A stretch of DNA of 64,000 bases from Cupriavidus basilensis OR16 (GCF_000243095.1 NZ_AHJE01000005.1:1-64000), one strand, 5' to 3'. Shown: positions 8,708 to 18,867, counted from the stretch's first letter. The notes: generated by a model from the letters alone, not told the origin. Numbers and translations: made by a program.

Positions 8708-8723
8708 TAGGGTGAACACCCTA
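8708..8723. promoter_or_regulatory. Candidate TetR operator 2 (TAGGGTG-AA-CACCCTA)
   Basis: This is a 16-base palindrome with 7-base arms, 40 bases downstream of operator 1 and between the two divergent genes. Both sites share TAGGG/CCCTA half-sites, a symmetry typical of TetR dimers. Confidence 0.65.
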
Positions 8724-8806
8724 GTCTAGTCTGAAGACAGCACGGATGCACCGTGAGAATTCGACGCAGCGAGCGCCGGCCCGGTTCGGTCAACAGGAGA
8801 CAATCG

Positions 8807-10323
8807 ATGCTATCAGGCAATGCGGACCACCCGCACCCCCAGGTTCACGCAGGCGCGGCGGCAGGGCGCCAGGATGCCCATGCAGCAAGCGAGGCAGCCG
8901 CGCAGCACGTCGACGTGCTGGTGGTCGGGGCGGGGCTTTCCGGTATCTGCGCTGGCTACCACCTGCAAACCAGTTGCCCGGGCAAGACCTACGCCATCCT
9001 GGAAGGGCGCGACGCAATCGGCGGCACGTGGGATCTGTTTCGCTACCCCGGCGTGCGGTCGGACTCCGATATGTACACGCTCGGCTTCAGCTTCCGCCCA
9101 TGGCGCAGCGAAAAATCGATTGCCGATGGTGACTCGATCCTTGAATACATTCGTGGCACGGCGAAGGAATTCGGCATTGAGCGGCACATCCGATTCGGCC
9201 ATCGCGTCTCGCGCGCCTCGTGGTCGTCCGAGACCGCGCGGTGGACGGTCGATGCCACGGTTGGCCCGCAAGGCACGCCTGCCCGCTTCACCTGCAGCTT
9301 CCTCTACTTGTGCAGCGGCTACTACGATTATGCGGACGGCTATATGCCCGGATGGCCGGGCATGGAACGCTTCAGCGGCCGCGTGGTGCACCCGCAGCAC
9401 CGGCCACGGCCGTCACGCTGTTGCCGGCGATGGCCGAGCGGGCGGCCCACGTGACCATGCTGCAGCGTTCGCCAACCTACATCGTGGCACGTCCGTCCAG
9501 CGATGCGGTCTCCGCGTGGTTGCAGCGGCGGCTGCCGGCGTCCATGGCGCATCGCGTCACGCGCTGGAAGAATGTGCTGCTGGGCATGTACTTCTACAAT
9601 CTCTCGCGCAAGAAGCCGGAGCTGGTCAAGAGCAACATCCTCAAGGGCGTGCGCGCGCAACTCGGCCCGGATTACGATATCGACAAGCATTTCACGCCGT
9701 CATACAAGCCATGGGACCAGCGGCTCTGCCTTGTGCCGGACTCGGATCTGTTCAAGTCCATCCGCTCAGGCAAGGCTTCGGTCGTCACCGACCAGATCGA
9801 GTCGTTCACCGAGACCGGCCTGCTGCTGCGCTCCGGCGAGCGGCTCGATGCGGACGTCATCGTGACGGCCACCGGGCTGCAGTTGAAGGTGGCGGGTGGG
9901 ATGAAGATCGAGGTGGACGGCACGCCGATGAACCCGGCGCAGGCATTCATGTACAAGGGCATGATGTATAGCGACATGCCGAACCTGGCGGTTGCCATGG
10001 GCTATGTCAATGCCTCCTGGACACTGAAGGCTGAGCTTTCCTCGACCTACGTGTGCCGCCTGATCAACCATATGGACGCGAAGGGCCATGCCTGGTGCGC
10101 GCCGCGCCGCACGGATCCGGCATCCGATGAGGCGCCTTCGCTCTCGCTGAGTTCCGGCTATGTCCAGCGGGCCAGCAACATCTTGCCCAAGCAGGGGTCC
10201 AAGCGGCCATGGAAGGTCCACCAGAATTACCTGTTCGACCTGATGGCCCTGAAGTTCGGCAAGGTGGAAGACAGCGAGATGGCGTTCGGCCGTGCGGGCA
10301 CGGCTGCCCCGGCCAATGGCTAG
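8807..10323 (+). pseudogene. Flavin-binding (Baeyer-Villiger type) monooxygenase, broken by deletion
   Basis: The N-terminal part (8807-9400) has an FAD Rossmann motif (VDVLVVGAGLSGICAGYHL), GTWDLFRYPGVRSDSDMYT and the first ten residues of the Baeyer-Villiger fingerprint, FSGRVVHPQH. The expected Trp and the second Rossmann motif (NADPH site, IGSGATA) are missing. At about 9400 the reading frame changes and the family pattern resumes with ATAVTLLPAMAERAAHVTMLQRSPTY, running to 10323. So some tens of bases are deleted with a frameshift, removing the NADPH site. The ATG at 8807 has ACAGGAGA upstream. It is followed by an alpha/beta hydrolase, the usual partner that hydrolyses the ester product. 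The deletion is an inference from family structure. Confidence 0.82.
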
Positions 10324-10376
10324 CGGATAATGCTTGAACGTCAGGGTTCAATTTCAAGGTTGAAGGACCATACGCA

Positions 10377-11315
10377 ATGACTATATTGATTGCCTGCATC
10401 GCCGTGGGCGCCGTCGTTCTGCTTGGGTTGGCGGCATTCACCGCCCTGATTGCGCGCAAGGTGGAAAAGGCGCTCCCGCCCGGGGGGAAGTTCATCGAGA
10501 TCGATGGGGCGCGGCTCCATTACATCGACAAGGGCGAGGGGCCGGTCATCGTGATGGTGCACGGGCTCGGCGGGCAGACCGGCAATTTTTCCTACGCCTT
10601 GCTGGGCAAGCTGACCAGCCAGTTCCGGGTGATCCTGGTCGACCGGCCCGGCTCGGGCCATTCGACCAGGCCATCGACGATGTCGGCGCGCCTGAGCGTG
10701 CAGAGCACGGTGGTGGCCAAGTTCATCCGTGCGCTCGGCCTGCAGAATCCGCTGTTGGTCGGACACTCGCTGGGTGGCGCGGTTGCCCTGGGCGTTGCGC
10801 TCGATCATCCCGATGCGGTCGGCGGGCTGGCGCTGATCGCGCCGCTGACGCATCCGGTGCAAGGCGTGCCGCCAATGTTCCGCGCGCTGTCGATTTCCTC
10901 GGCCACGATGCGCCGCCTGATCGCTTGGACGTGGGCGATTCCCCGCTCTATCCTGCGTGGCAAGGCCATGGTCGAACTGGTCTTCAGCCCGGACCGGCCG
11001 CCGCAGGATTTCGGCACGGCGGGGGGCGGGCTGCTCAGCCTCAGGCCGCGCAGCTTCTTTGCCACATCGACCGATTTGGCCAGCGTGGAGGAGGACCTGC
11101 CCGCCATGGCGCAGCGCTATGCATCGCTGGCCTTGCCGATCAGCATCCTCTACGGGACCGCGGATGCCGTGCTTGACTGGCAAGCCCACGGCAAGGCGAT
11201 GAAGGACAAGCTGCCGGCGCTGGAGCTCGAACTTGTCCCTGGCGGCCATATGCTGCCGATCACGATTCCCGACCAGACCGCGGCCTGGCTCACGGCGGCT
11301 GCCGCGCGGCTCTGA
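10377..11315 (+). CDS. Membrane-anchored alpha/beta hydrolase
   Basis: The 312-residue protein has an N-terminal hydrophobic helix (about residues 3-25) that probably anchors it in the inner membrane. The alpha/beta-hydrolase core follows, with oxyanion motif VHGLGG (61-66), nucleophile elbow GHSLGG (Ser131), acid YGTAD (Asp263) and GGHMLP (His291). All three triad members are present. It lies 53 bases after the broken monooxygenase on the same strand; monooxygenase-hydrolase pairs typically oxidise a ketone to an ester and then cleave it. The substrate cannot be read from sequence. Confidence 0.85.
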   Translation: MTILIACIAVGAVVLLGLAAFTALIARKVEKALPPGGKFIEIDGARLHYIDKGEGPVIVMVHGLGGQTGNFSYALLGKLTSQFRVILVDRPGSGHSTRPSTMSARLSVQSTVVAKFIRALGLQNPLLVGHSLGGAVALGVALDHPDAVGGLALIAPLTHPVQGVPPMFRALSISSATMRRLIAWTWAIPRSILRGKAMVELVFSPDRPPQDFGTAGGGLLSLRPRSFFATSTDLASVEEDLPAMAQRYASLALPISILYGTADAVLDWQAHGKAMKDKLPALELELVPGGHMLPITIPDQTAAWLTAAAARL

Positions 11316-11345
11316 CGCGGTGCGCGCCAGCCGCCGCGCTGTGGG

Positions 11346-12323
11346 CTAGGCGTCAATGGTGAAGCCGATCTCCTTGATGAACTCGCCCCAGCGCCGGTAG
11401 TCCGCCTTGACCTGCGCGGCGAAGACGGGTGGCGTGATGGCTTGCGGCGGCAACACGCCGACCGCGGCCAGCCGCTTGTGATAGCCCGGATCGGTGAGCA
11501 CCTTCTGGATTGCCGCCGAGACCGCGCCAACCACATCGGTCGGCATGGCCTTGGGGCCAAACAGCGCGAAGTAGCCGCTCAATTGCTCCATGCCCGGAAA
11601 CCCCAGTTCGCGGAAAGCGGGGACGCCTGGCGCCATGTCCGAGCGTTCCGGCGTGGTGATGGCCAGGGCCTTGGTCTTGCCGGACTGATAGAGCGGCACC
11701 GCCGTGGTCAGCCCGTCGATCATCAGCGGCACCACGCCGCCCACCAGGTCTTGCGTGGCAGGCGCCGAGCCCTTGTACAGCACCGGCTCGAGCCGGCTTC
11801 CAGACAGCTTGTTCAGCAGCAGCGGGCCAAAGTGCGACGACGTGCCCGGGCCATACGAGGCCGAATGGAGCGGCGACTTCGCGCTCCTGGAGTACGCGAT
11901 CATCTCAGCCAGCGTGGAGAAGGGCGCGTTCTTGGTGGCGACCAGCAAGACGGGCGCCCTTGCGGCTTCGGCCAGCGCGGTCAGGTCAGTTAGCGGGTCG
12001 TAGGGCACCTTGTTGATATGGGCGCCCGAGGTGGCCGAGGAGCCAAGCGTCATCAGCAGCGTGTGACCGTCCGGCTTGGCGCGGATCACGTCGAGCGTCG
12101 CGGGAATCGTCGCGCCGCCCGGCTTGTTCTCGACCACGACCGATTGGCCAAGTTGCTTGCCGAGGAAGTCCGCGAACAGCCGCGCGACCACATCGGTGCC
12201 GCCGCCCGCGGGGTAGGCTACGACCAGGCGCAGCGGGCGGCTTGGCCAGCTATCGGCACGGGCAGGGGCTGAGCCGAGCGCGGCGGCGGCAACCGCGGCG
12301 GTAAGGAAATGACGACGATCCAT
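11346..12323 (-). CDS. Bug-family extracytoplasmic solute-binding receptor
   Basis: The 325-residue periplasmic protein begins MDRRHFLTAAVAAAALGSAPARA, a Tat-like twin-arginine signal. The mature part carries the Bug/TctC signature: WPSRPLRLVVAYPAGGGTDVVARLFAD, ENKPGGATIPATLDVIRAKPDGHTLL and a C-terminal GEFIKEIGF. Bug proteins bind carboxylates or other small acids for tripartite tricarboxylate transporters, and the Burkholderiaceae have hundreds of orphan copies. No TctA/TctB genes are adjacent. It is convergent with the hydrolase, with 30 bases between the stops. The ligand is unknown. Confidence 0.9.
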   Translation of the reverse strand: MDRRHFLTAAVAAAALGSAPARADSWPSRPLRLVVAYPAGGGTDVVARLFADFLGKQLGQSVVVENKPGGATIPATLDVIRAKPDGHTLLMTLGSSATSGAHINKVPYDPLTDLTALAEAARAPVLLVATKNAPFSTLAEMIAYSRSAKSPLHSASYGPGTSSHFGPLLLNKLSGSRLEPVLYKGSAPATQDLVGGVVPLMIDGLTTAVPLYQSGKTKALAITTPERSDMAPGVPAFRELGFPGMEQLSGYFALFGPKAMPTDVVGAVSAAIQKVLTDPGYHKRLAAVGVLPPQAITPPVFAAQVKADYRRWGEFIKEIGFTIDA

Positions 12324-12527
12324 GCGTTTGTCTCCTGGCGATGATGAGCACTCAGGTGCTCTTTAATACGCAAGGAAGATACTCATGGAAGAGGGGCTGG
12401 TGATGGAATCGGGCGATACCCTTCCCATGACGGCATGCATGGGCGCATTCGTGCGAGTCAGCCGCTGGCCGAATCGCGCGGAATCGATCATGCTACGATC
12501 CTGCCTCTGAATCAAAGCGAGCTAACG

Positions 12528-12785
12528 ATGTCGACTGCCTTCCTGATACTCAATCCGGCCCCGTCCGAAGATGGCGAGCAAATCGGCTTTTCCATTGTGG
12601 CGAACGGTGTGGACAGCAGCGGCTTTGTGTCGCGCTCGGCGCTGGACGAACTGGCCCAGGGCCAGATTGGCAGCCATCTGGATATTTTCGAGCGCAATCT
12701 CGACCGCATCCAGGAAGCAGCCTTGCAGAAGTGGTCTGCGGACCCGTCTCTGGACCCCGTCATGCTGGGGGACCACGATTTCTGA
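12528..12785 (+). CDS. Small hypothetical protein (85 aa)
   Basis: The 85-residue protein starts MSTAFLILNPAPSEDGEQIG; an in-frame ATG at 12435 would add 31 residues with no support. It holds a strand-rich half followed by a helical half (SRSALDELAQGQIGSHLDIF ... RIQEAALQKW). The order is reminiscent of small DUF1488-like proteins of this order of bacteria, but the match is weak. It has no signal or membrane segment. Function unknown. Confidence 0.6.
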   Translation: MSTAFLILNPAPSEDGEQIGFSIVANGVDSSGFVSRSALDELAQGQIGSHLDIFERNLDRIQEAALQKWSADPSLDPVMLGDHDF

Positions 12786-12811
12786 GAGGGGGATGTGGCC
12801 AACAGTTCGCG

Positions 12812-13018
12812 CTACGCCTGCGAGAACGTGCGTACCAGCTTGGTCTTCAAGGGCCAGGGGCGCGCCGCGAGAATCCAGATGCACAGCAGCGGCCCGATGA
12901 ACGGCAGCAGCGCCAGGTAGGCGTAGTGCGCACTAAAATGTGCCGCCTTGAAAACCTTCCTGAATGGGAAGAACCACAAGGCTTCGAATAATAGAAATCC
13001 GAGTAGATACAGCGTCAT
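12812..13018 (-). CDS. Small inner-membrane protein (68 aa)
   Basis: The 68-residue protein starts MTLYLLGFLLFEALWFFPFR and has two hydrophobic segments (about 2-18 and 27-47) separated by a basic loop, consistent with a two-pass inner-membrane protein. GGAAG lies seven bases before the ATG at 13018. The longer in-frame start at 13138 adds a polar, unlikely extension. I do not recognise the family. Confidence 0.6.
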   Translation of the reverse strand: MTLYLLGFLLFEALWFFPFRKVFKAAHFSAHYAYLALLPFIGPLLCIWILAARPWPLKTKLVRTFSQA

Positions 13019-13202
13019 GGTCAGCTTCCTGTGCGGCTCGACTGGCGAGGCGTATGCCCCGCGCAGCCGCATTGTAGAGCCCATTCGCTTGCTCACAATC
13101 CCGCCACTTTGGGGGAATCTTGCCGGTGCGGCGTCCATACGCGGGTCGCAATTCCGTGTGCCGCCCAGTCCTCCGTGCCCCCTTTGAGGCGGCTTGACCG
13201 GT

Positions 13203-14718
13203 TTAGCGCAGCGCGCGCTGCGCCACGGCGACCAAAGCCACGCCTATGCATCCCATCGCCAGCAGCGCGAACAGATTGCTCACCGCAATCAGCTGCGCCT
13301 GCTGGTCGATCAGCGCGGACCAGCGCACCAGCGTGGCGGCGTCGAAACCCTCGGGCAGGTCGAACGGCGTAATCCGCGCAACCAGCTGCGTGCGTGCCAT
13401 GGCCTCGCCATACTGGAGCCATAGGCTTGCCACGCCCGTGCCGCCGGCGGTTGCGATCTGGCGCACGATGTTCTTGAACTGATAGGCGTGGGCAAAATCC
13501 TCGACGCTGAATTCGGCATAGGTCAGCCCCGCCACCAGCGCCAGGATAAAGGGCGTGGTCAGGCTCTGCAGGGTCAGGGCCGGCAGCAGGACGGCCATGG
13601 AGACGCCCGGCATCATCCGCTCGCTCAGCAGCCAGGCCGCGCCGGCAAACATGACGTACCCCAGGGCGATGTAGCGGCGCTGCCCCGTCAGCCGGGTGCC
13701 GGCATACGTAAAGGCGCACAGGCCCGTGAAGCCGATCAGCCCCGTGATGGTGAGTACCTTGCCGGTGGTCTGGAAGGTAAAGCCCAGCCCGGACTGCAGC
13801 GTGGTGGGTACCACATAGCCCCATAACCCATTGAGGAAGTAATACAAGGTATAGAAGCCCAGCCCGACCAGGTAGCGGCGGCCCAGCAGCAGCTTGGGGT
13901 TGAGCCAGGGATCGGGGTGGCGATGCTGGTGGACGAAGACGCTAGCGACAAGCACCAGCCCGACGATGGGGGTGATCGCCACCGACGGCGAGTTCGCCAG
14001 CTCATAGAAGCGCAGGTCGCCCAGGCCGTGCAGCAGCACCAGCGCCCCCGTGCCCAGCAAGATCACGGTCACCCAATCCATGCCGCCAACGTCCACCTCC
14101 CACGGTGCCAGCGAGGCCGCGAGCCGGCGTGGGTAGGAGACCAGCACCAGCAGTATTGCCGCGCCCGACATCGCGGCCTGCACCACGAAGATCATCCGCC
14201 AGCTCGCGTCTTCCACCAGCACCGCGGTGATCCATGGCGCCAGCGCCGCCAGGCCCATGCCGCCGACATTGAAGCCGAGGAAGGGGCCGGCGCTCCTCGC
14301 GGGCGGCAGCCAACTGGATAATGATGCGCGACGCGGTGAACAGGCCGCCCGCGCCGAAACCCTGCAGCGCGCGCGCCAGGCTCAGCTCAAGCGGCGTATT
14401 GCAGATGGCGCAAAACGCGGCGCCCACGGTGGCGATGACCAGGCCGAGCAGCGTAAATCCACGATAGCTGATGTCCCGCGCGATGCGCCGCAGCACCAGG
14501 TTGGCGACGGTGGCAGCGGCCGCATAGGATGTGAGGCTCCAGAGAAAATCCTCCGGCGAGGCGTGAATGCCGCCCCTGATATGGGTGCCCGCGACGCCCA
14601 TCATGGAGGACGCCACGAAGTCCACGCCGGTGGTGCATCCCAGGGTAAAGGCGAAGAGATACACCTGCGCAGCCGACAGGTCGGGGTGCTTGCCCAGCAT
14701 CGCGCTGCCAGTTGCCAT
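13203..14718 (-). pseudogene. MFS transporter of the DHA2 type, frameshifted
   Basis: The two halves of one major-facilitator protein lie in different frames. The first (from about 14718 to about 14290) has TM1-TM4 and the family segment LARALQGFGAGGLFTASRII. The second (about 14290 to 13203) continues with GFNVGGMGLAALAPWITAVL and further helices up to TM12-14, including LGTGALVLLHGLGD. The join lies in the run CGCCGGCCCC: one base too many relative to the frame that keeps the sequence GPFLGF. Either ATG 14733 or 14718 could be the start; 14718 is preceded by ATGGATGGG. One nucleotide is enough to restore a full pump, so a sequencing error is a live alternative to a true pseudogene. Confidence 0.75.
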
Positions 14719-14952
14719 GACGGTCCCATCCATCGCGTAGAAGCAATTCGCAGTCCGGCTCCGCCGGGGCGACGACCCGCTTTCCCAGTATCGGCGAAAT
14801 GATCCGGGCGCCCAAGCGGAACCGATTGGGGGATGACAGGGGGGGCGTGGCTCCGGCCACAAATGGCCCGACGCTACTGGGCGTCCCGGTCAAGGGCACT
14901 GCGGCGCGATCGGTATTGGTGCGTTTCCCCGCACAGTTTTACTGCCGTTCAA

Positions 14953-14981
14953 TTGACAACTGCGTTTGCCGGGAACATCAT
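14953..14981 (+). promoter_or_regulatory. Candidate sigma-70 promoter of the DUF1254 lipoprotein gene
   Basis: TTGACA at 14953-14958 is followed after 17 bases by CATCAT (14976-14981, 4 of 6 bases of the -10 consensus), about 100 bases before the ATG at 15079. The -35 match is perfect and the -10 is weak. Confidence 0.4.
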
Positions 14982-15078
14982 CCCTCGGGGAAAATAGACG
15001 CGCCTCCGTGTCGCGATGTCGCCCGTTCGTCGGCGAAAAGCGCATGGAAGGTAGCCATTCCGACGAGGAAACGGGGTC

Positions 15079-16503
15079 ATGATTATTTCGCTACGCCGAA
15101 TTGCGAGCGCGCTTGCGCTCGGTCTGCTGTTGTCTGCCTGCGTCACGGGCCCGCAAACTTCGGCGGTGCCGCAGCCGGCCCCGCCGTCGTCCAATGGGGC
15201 GATCAAGGCGTTATCCGCCCAGATTTTTGTCTACGCTTATCCGCTGGTCTTGATGGATGTCACGCGTGAGGTCATGACCGCCCGTGTGCCGGCCAATAGT
15301 TTCTCGCATAAGCGTAGCTTCCCGGACGCCACCTTCACCGACGTGGTCAGCCCGAATGCCGATACGCTCTATTCGACGGCATGGCTGGATTTGTCCGCCG
15401 GACCGGTGATCCTCTCGCTGCCCGACACGCGCGGGCGTTATTACCTGATGCCGCTGATGGATGCCTGGACCAATGTCTTCGCGTCGCCGGGCAAGCGCAC
15501 CACGGGCACCAGGAAAGCGGTCTACGCCGTAACCGGCCCGATGTGGAACGGCGTGTTGCCGCCCGGCGTCACGGAAATCCGCTCGCCCACGGAGATGGTG
15601 TGGCTGATTGGCCGCACCCAGACCAATGGCAAGCAGGACTATGCGGCGGTTCGCCGCTTGCAGGACCAGTATCGCCTGGCGCCGCTCTCCGCCTTGCAGC
15701 GTGGCGGCAAGGTGCGGGCCAAGCCAGACCTGGCGATGCTGCCCGAAGCGGTTCCGGTGGATGTGGAAACGCCGCCTGTTGAGCAGGTCGCGGCGATGGA
15801 CGCGCAGGCGTTCTTTTCCCGCTTCGCCGAACTGCTGCCGGCCAATCCTCCAGCGGCGGCCGATGCGGCCATGGTGGAAGCGATCAAGAAGTTCGGGATC
15901 GTTCCGGGCATGCCCTTCTCCGTGACCGCGCTGGAGCCATCGACAGCCCGCGCGGTGCAGGAGGGGGCCACCACCGCCCTGGCGGGCATCGTGGCGATGG
16001 CCAGGCGCGGCGGCGGTGAAGGGGACGGCAAATGGACCGTGCACCGGGATCTCGGCAGCTATGGCACGGCCTATGGCAAGCGCGCGCTGGTGGCCTGGGT
16101 TGGGCTTGGTGCCAACCTGCCTGCGGACGCGCTGTATCCCAGCACGCGGGTCGACGCCGCCGGCAAGCCGCTGAACGGGGCAAACCGCTACGTCATGCAT
16201 TTCGACAAGGGCCAGATGCCGCCGAGCGCGGCCTTCTGGTCACTGACGCTCTACAACGACAAGCAGGCGTTTGTTGCCAATCCGCTCAACCGCTATGCCA
16301 TCGGGGACCGCGACCGGCTGCGGTACAACCGTGACGGCTCGCTCGATATCTATATCCAGAATGCGCGCCCGGAGGGCAAACGGGTCGCCAACTGGCTGCC
16401 GGCGCCGCCTGATGGCTTCAACCTGATGATGCGGGTGTATTGGCCCCGGCGGGCGATGCTGGAGGGCACGTGGAGCGCGCCGCCGGTGGTGCGGGCGGAC
16501 TGA
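15079..16503 (+). CDS. DUF1254/DUF1214 domain lipoprotein
   Basis: The 474-residue protein has a lipobox LLSAC at about residues 18-22. The N-terminal DUF1254 domain includes FVYAYPLVLMDVTREVM, VVSPNADTLYSTAWLDLSAG and GRYYLMPLMDAWTNVFASPG. The C-terminal DUF1214 domain includes ALYPSTRVDAAGKPLNGANRY and MPPSAAFWSLTLYNDKQ, ending near NLMMRVYWPR. The length fits the family, which has no settled biochemical role. GAGGAAAC lies upstream of the ATG. It is monocistronic with a good terminator at 16540. Confidence 0.9.
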   Translation: MIISLRRIASALALGLLLSACVTGPQTSAVPQPAPPSSNGAIKALSAQIFVYAYPLVLMDVTREVMTARVPANSFSHKRSFPDATFTDVVSPNADTLYSTAWLDLSAGPVILSLPDTRGRYYLMPLMDAWTNVFASPGKRTTGTRKAVYAVTGPMWNGVLPPGVTEIRSPTEMVWLIGRTQTNGKQDYAAVRRLQDQYRLAPLSALQRGGKVRAKPDLAMLPEAVPVDVETPPVEQVAAMDAQAFFSRFAELLPANPPAAADAAMVEAIKKFGIVPGMPFSVTALEPSTARAVQEGATTALAGIVAMARRGGGEGDGKWTVHRDLGSYGTAYGKRALVAWVGLGANLPADALYPSTRVDAAGKPLNGANRYVMHFDKGQMPPSAAFWSLTLYNDKQAFVANPLNRYAIGDRDRLRYNRDGSLDIYIQNARPEGKRVANWLPAPPDGFNLMMRVYWPRRAMLEGTWSAPPVVRAD

Positions 16504-16532
16504 CTGCGGGCCCCAAGCCGCGCGCTGAGATG

Positions 16533-16560
16533 AAAAAATACCCGCCGAGGCGGGTTTTTT
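16533..16560. terminator. Bidirectional Rho-independent terminator
   Basis: ACCCGCC (16540-16546) and GGCGGGT (16549-16555) form a stem with a 2-base loop. An A-run precedes the stem and T6 follows it, so it can serve both the DUF1254 gene and the hydrolase gene read from the other side. Confidence 0.85.
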
Positions 16561-16674
16561 GAGCAACGCAAGACAGACAACGAGTAGTTCTATTCTAGGC
16601 ATTTTGGTGTCCCGGCTTTCTACCGCCGGGCTCACGACTGTGCCCTGCGCCCGCCTCATGGGCGCTCTCTTGCC

Positions 16675-17746
16675 CTAGAGGGTCTTCGTGTAGAACGCCG
16701 TCAGCTTGCCCATGGCGGCATCCACGTACTTGGGAACCCAGTAGGTCTCGATGTGCGTGGCACCGTCGATCTTGAACAATTCCTTGTTCTGCGTGCCGGT
16801 GGCCTTGGCGAATGCATCCTCAGTCATGTACAGGCTGTCGGCCTTGCTACCCGCGATCATCAGCAGCGGCTGGTTGATCAGGTCGATTTGGTCGGTGGCA
16901 TCCCAGCGCATCAGGTCCAGCAAACTGCTCACCGTGTAGGCGCCGCCGGAGTTGGGGTAGGCGCCGGAGTTGGGGTGGCCATGGGTGCGTTCGTAATAGA
17001 CGGTTCCCTCGCGGTACATCTCGAACGGCATCGCGGCGATTTGCGCATCCGTCGCCGCGGCGCCGCCTCCGATATAGGGGACTTTGCCACCGGCCGCTTC
17101 CTGCGCACGCGCCTCGGAAGCCTGCCGCAAGCGATCCTGGATGGTGTTCCGTTGCGAGTCTTCGAAGCCATTGCGGCGAACGCGCCCGGAATTGAACATG
17201 CTCAGCGTTGCCACCGATTTGAAACGCTTATCGACTTTCGCTGCCGCCAACGAGTATCCACCGCCACCGCAAATGCCCAGGAGGGCCAACCGCTCGGCAT
17301 CGACACCCGCGTAGCGGGTGATGAAGTCAGCCGCGGATGTCCTCGGTACGGTATGCGGGGTTGTCCACGTTGCGCGGTTTCCCGCCGCTTCCGCCCTGAT
17401 ACGCCGCGTCCATCGCGATCGTGATGTAGCCCTGCTCGGCCAGGCGCTGGGCATACAGGCCTGCGACCTGCTCCTTCACGCCGCCATTCGGGTGGGCCAC
17501 GACGACGGCAGGATATTTCTTCTTCGGGTCGTAGTTCGCCGGGGTATAGACATTGGCGGCAATGTCCAGGCCGTTCAGCTTGTACTTGACCGGATGGATG
17601 TTGACCTTGCCCAGTTCGTTCTTTGTGATCGCGCCACCATAGGTCAAGGTGAACGGGTTCTTTCGGTAGTCCTCGGCGAAGGCTGCGCCGCCGGAGGCGC
17701 CGACGATGGCGGCCATGAGGGTGGCCTTCAATACTATGCGTTTCAT
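16675..17746 (-). pseudogene. Exported dienelactone-hydrolase-like protein, frameshifted
   Basis: The first part (17746 to about 17335) is MKRIVLKATLMAAIVGASGG with a signal peptide, then VKYKLNGLDIAANVYTPANY and PAVVVAHPNGGVKEQ, and it stops at 17327. The second part continues in another frame with AADFITRYAGVDAERLALLG, then ICGGGGYSLAAA (Cys in the nucleophile position, as in dienelactone hydrolases), and a final IDGATHIETYW with the catalytic His. The frames differ by one base at GACATCCGCGGCTGAC: a lost GC dinucleotide or one extra G explains it. The intact enzyme would be about 355 residues and periplasmic. It is the last gene of a minus-strand cluster of small oxidoreductase and hydrolase genes. 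Confidence 0.75.
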
Positions 17747-17787
17747 GGGATGGTTCCTTGCAAGTGTGGTGAATTTCGCGGGGCGCT

Positions 17788-18116
17788 TCAGCGCTTGGGC
17801 GGTGCTTCGACGCCCGTGGCATCCAGCGCGCGGCGAATGAGTGCGATGCCGCCTTGCCGGGTGCTGCTGCTGGTGTACAGGTCAACGACCCCTTGCGGGC
17901 CATTGGGATGCCACTGCACCCCCAGGCCGATGGGGTACTCCTCGAATGGCCCCAGGCGCCGGCGGGGGGCGGATGCGGCTTTGTCCGTCACGGCGCGCTG
18001 GCCGTCTGAGCGCGGGCGGACAGCAGCCACGGGGCAATGCCCAGCGTGGCGGCCGCGCCCAGCAGGCGGCGACGGCTCTGGTCGGCGGGATGGGGTGTCA
18101 TGGCAAGTTCTTTCAT
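17788..18116 (-). pseudogene. Remnant of a Tat-exported aldo/keto reductase
   Basis: Reading leftward from 18116 or 18101 there is a twin-arginine signal (PADQSRRRLLGAAATLGIAP followed by WLLSARAQTA), which then hits a stop. The adjacent frame continues with RRRLGPFEEYPIGLGVQWHP and DLYTSSSTRQGGIALIRRAL, the N-terminal pattern of aldo/keto reductases, and ends after about 80 residues. The catalytic Asp/Tyr/Lys/His part is absent. So a frameshift and a truncation of about two thirds of the gene are both present. Confidence 0.7.
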
Positions 18117-18126
18117 GGTTGGGTTA

Positions 18127-18867
18127 TCAGTCCAGCTTTTTGTCAGCCAGAAACTTCGACACCAGGTTGGCGATCTGGACGTTGTTCAAGTCCGACATCA
18201 GGAAGTGCGTGTTGCCGTGGATGCCCGCCTCGGGCAGATGCAACAGTTGCGCGTCGCCACCGTGCTTGTTGATGGCGGCGGCCCAGAGCCGGGCCATGGC
18301 CAGGCGCACGCGCCAGTTGTCCTGTCCGCGCTCGGCTGTCGGTTGGACCGGGAAGTTGTCGCCGTAGTAGATGACGATGGGGACGCGCGTGAGCTTCTGG
18401 AAATCCGCCAGCGGCACCGCCTCGGGCAACAAGGTGCCGGCAGCACTCGGCATCGCCGGGGGCAGTTCGCCTTGCGGGAAAATGAACCCGCTGCCAGGTT
18501 CGAGCGCGACGATTCCCTTGACGTTCTTGCTTTGGAAGCCTTCACGGCCGTCCGGCGTGGTTTCCCAACTGCGCGCCGACTGGTACGCGCCGTGCAACAT
18601 GACGATGGGCAGTGGCCTGGGGTTCTGCGGGACTTGATAGAAGGCGTAGAGGTGATCGCCGTGGAACGTCTGTCCAGCGGCGGTCGGGTTGTTATTGTTG
18701 TAGCTACCGGGCGTGCTCACCACCTTTCCGCCGACAGCGAAACTCCCCTGGGATTGGATTAGCAGAGGGCCGGAGGCGTTGCCAGGGCCGTTGGGATCGG
18801 TGGCGCAGCCGGTGAGCAGGGTTGTCATGGCTATGGCAGTGGTCAACAGGATTCGGGTGGCCTTCAT
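18127..18867 (-). pseudogene. Lipoprotein alpha/beta hydrolase lacking its nucleophile region
   Basis: The reading frame is open for 246 residues, with lipobox LLTGC at about residues 16-20 and GGGAGG five bases before the ATG at 18867. The family (about 390 residues, as I recall it) has MLHGAYQSARSWETTPDGRE, then about 140 residues with the Ser nucleophile (HSQGG), then VKGIVALEPGSGF. Here GREGFQ is joined directly to SKNVKGIVALEPG near 18530. So a large in-frame internal deletion has removed the nucleophile elbow, although the Asp/His end (IYYGDN ... GIHGNTHF) is present. It cannot be a working hydrolase of the usual kind. The size of the loss is an estimate from family memory. Confidence 0.65.
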
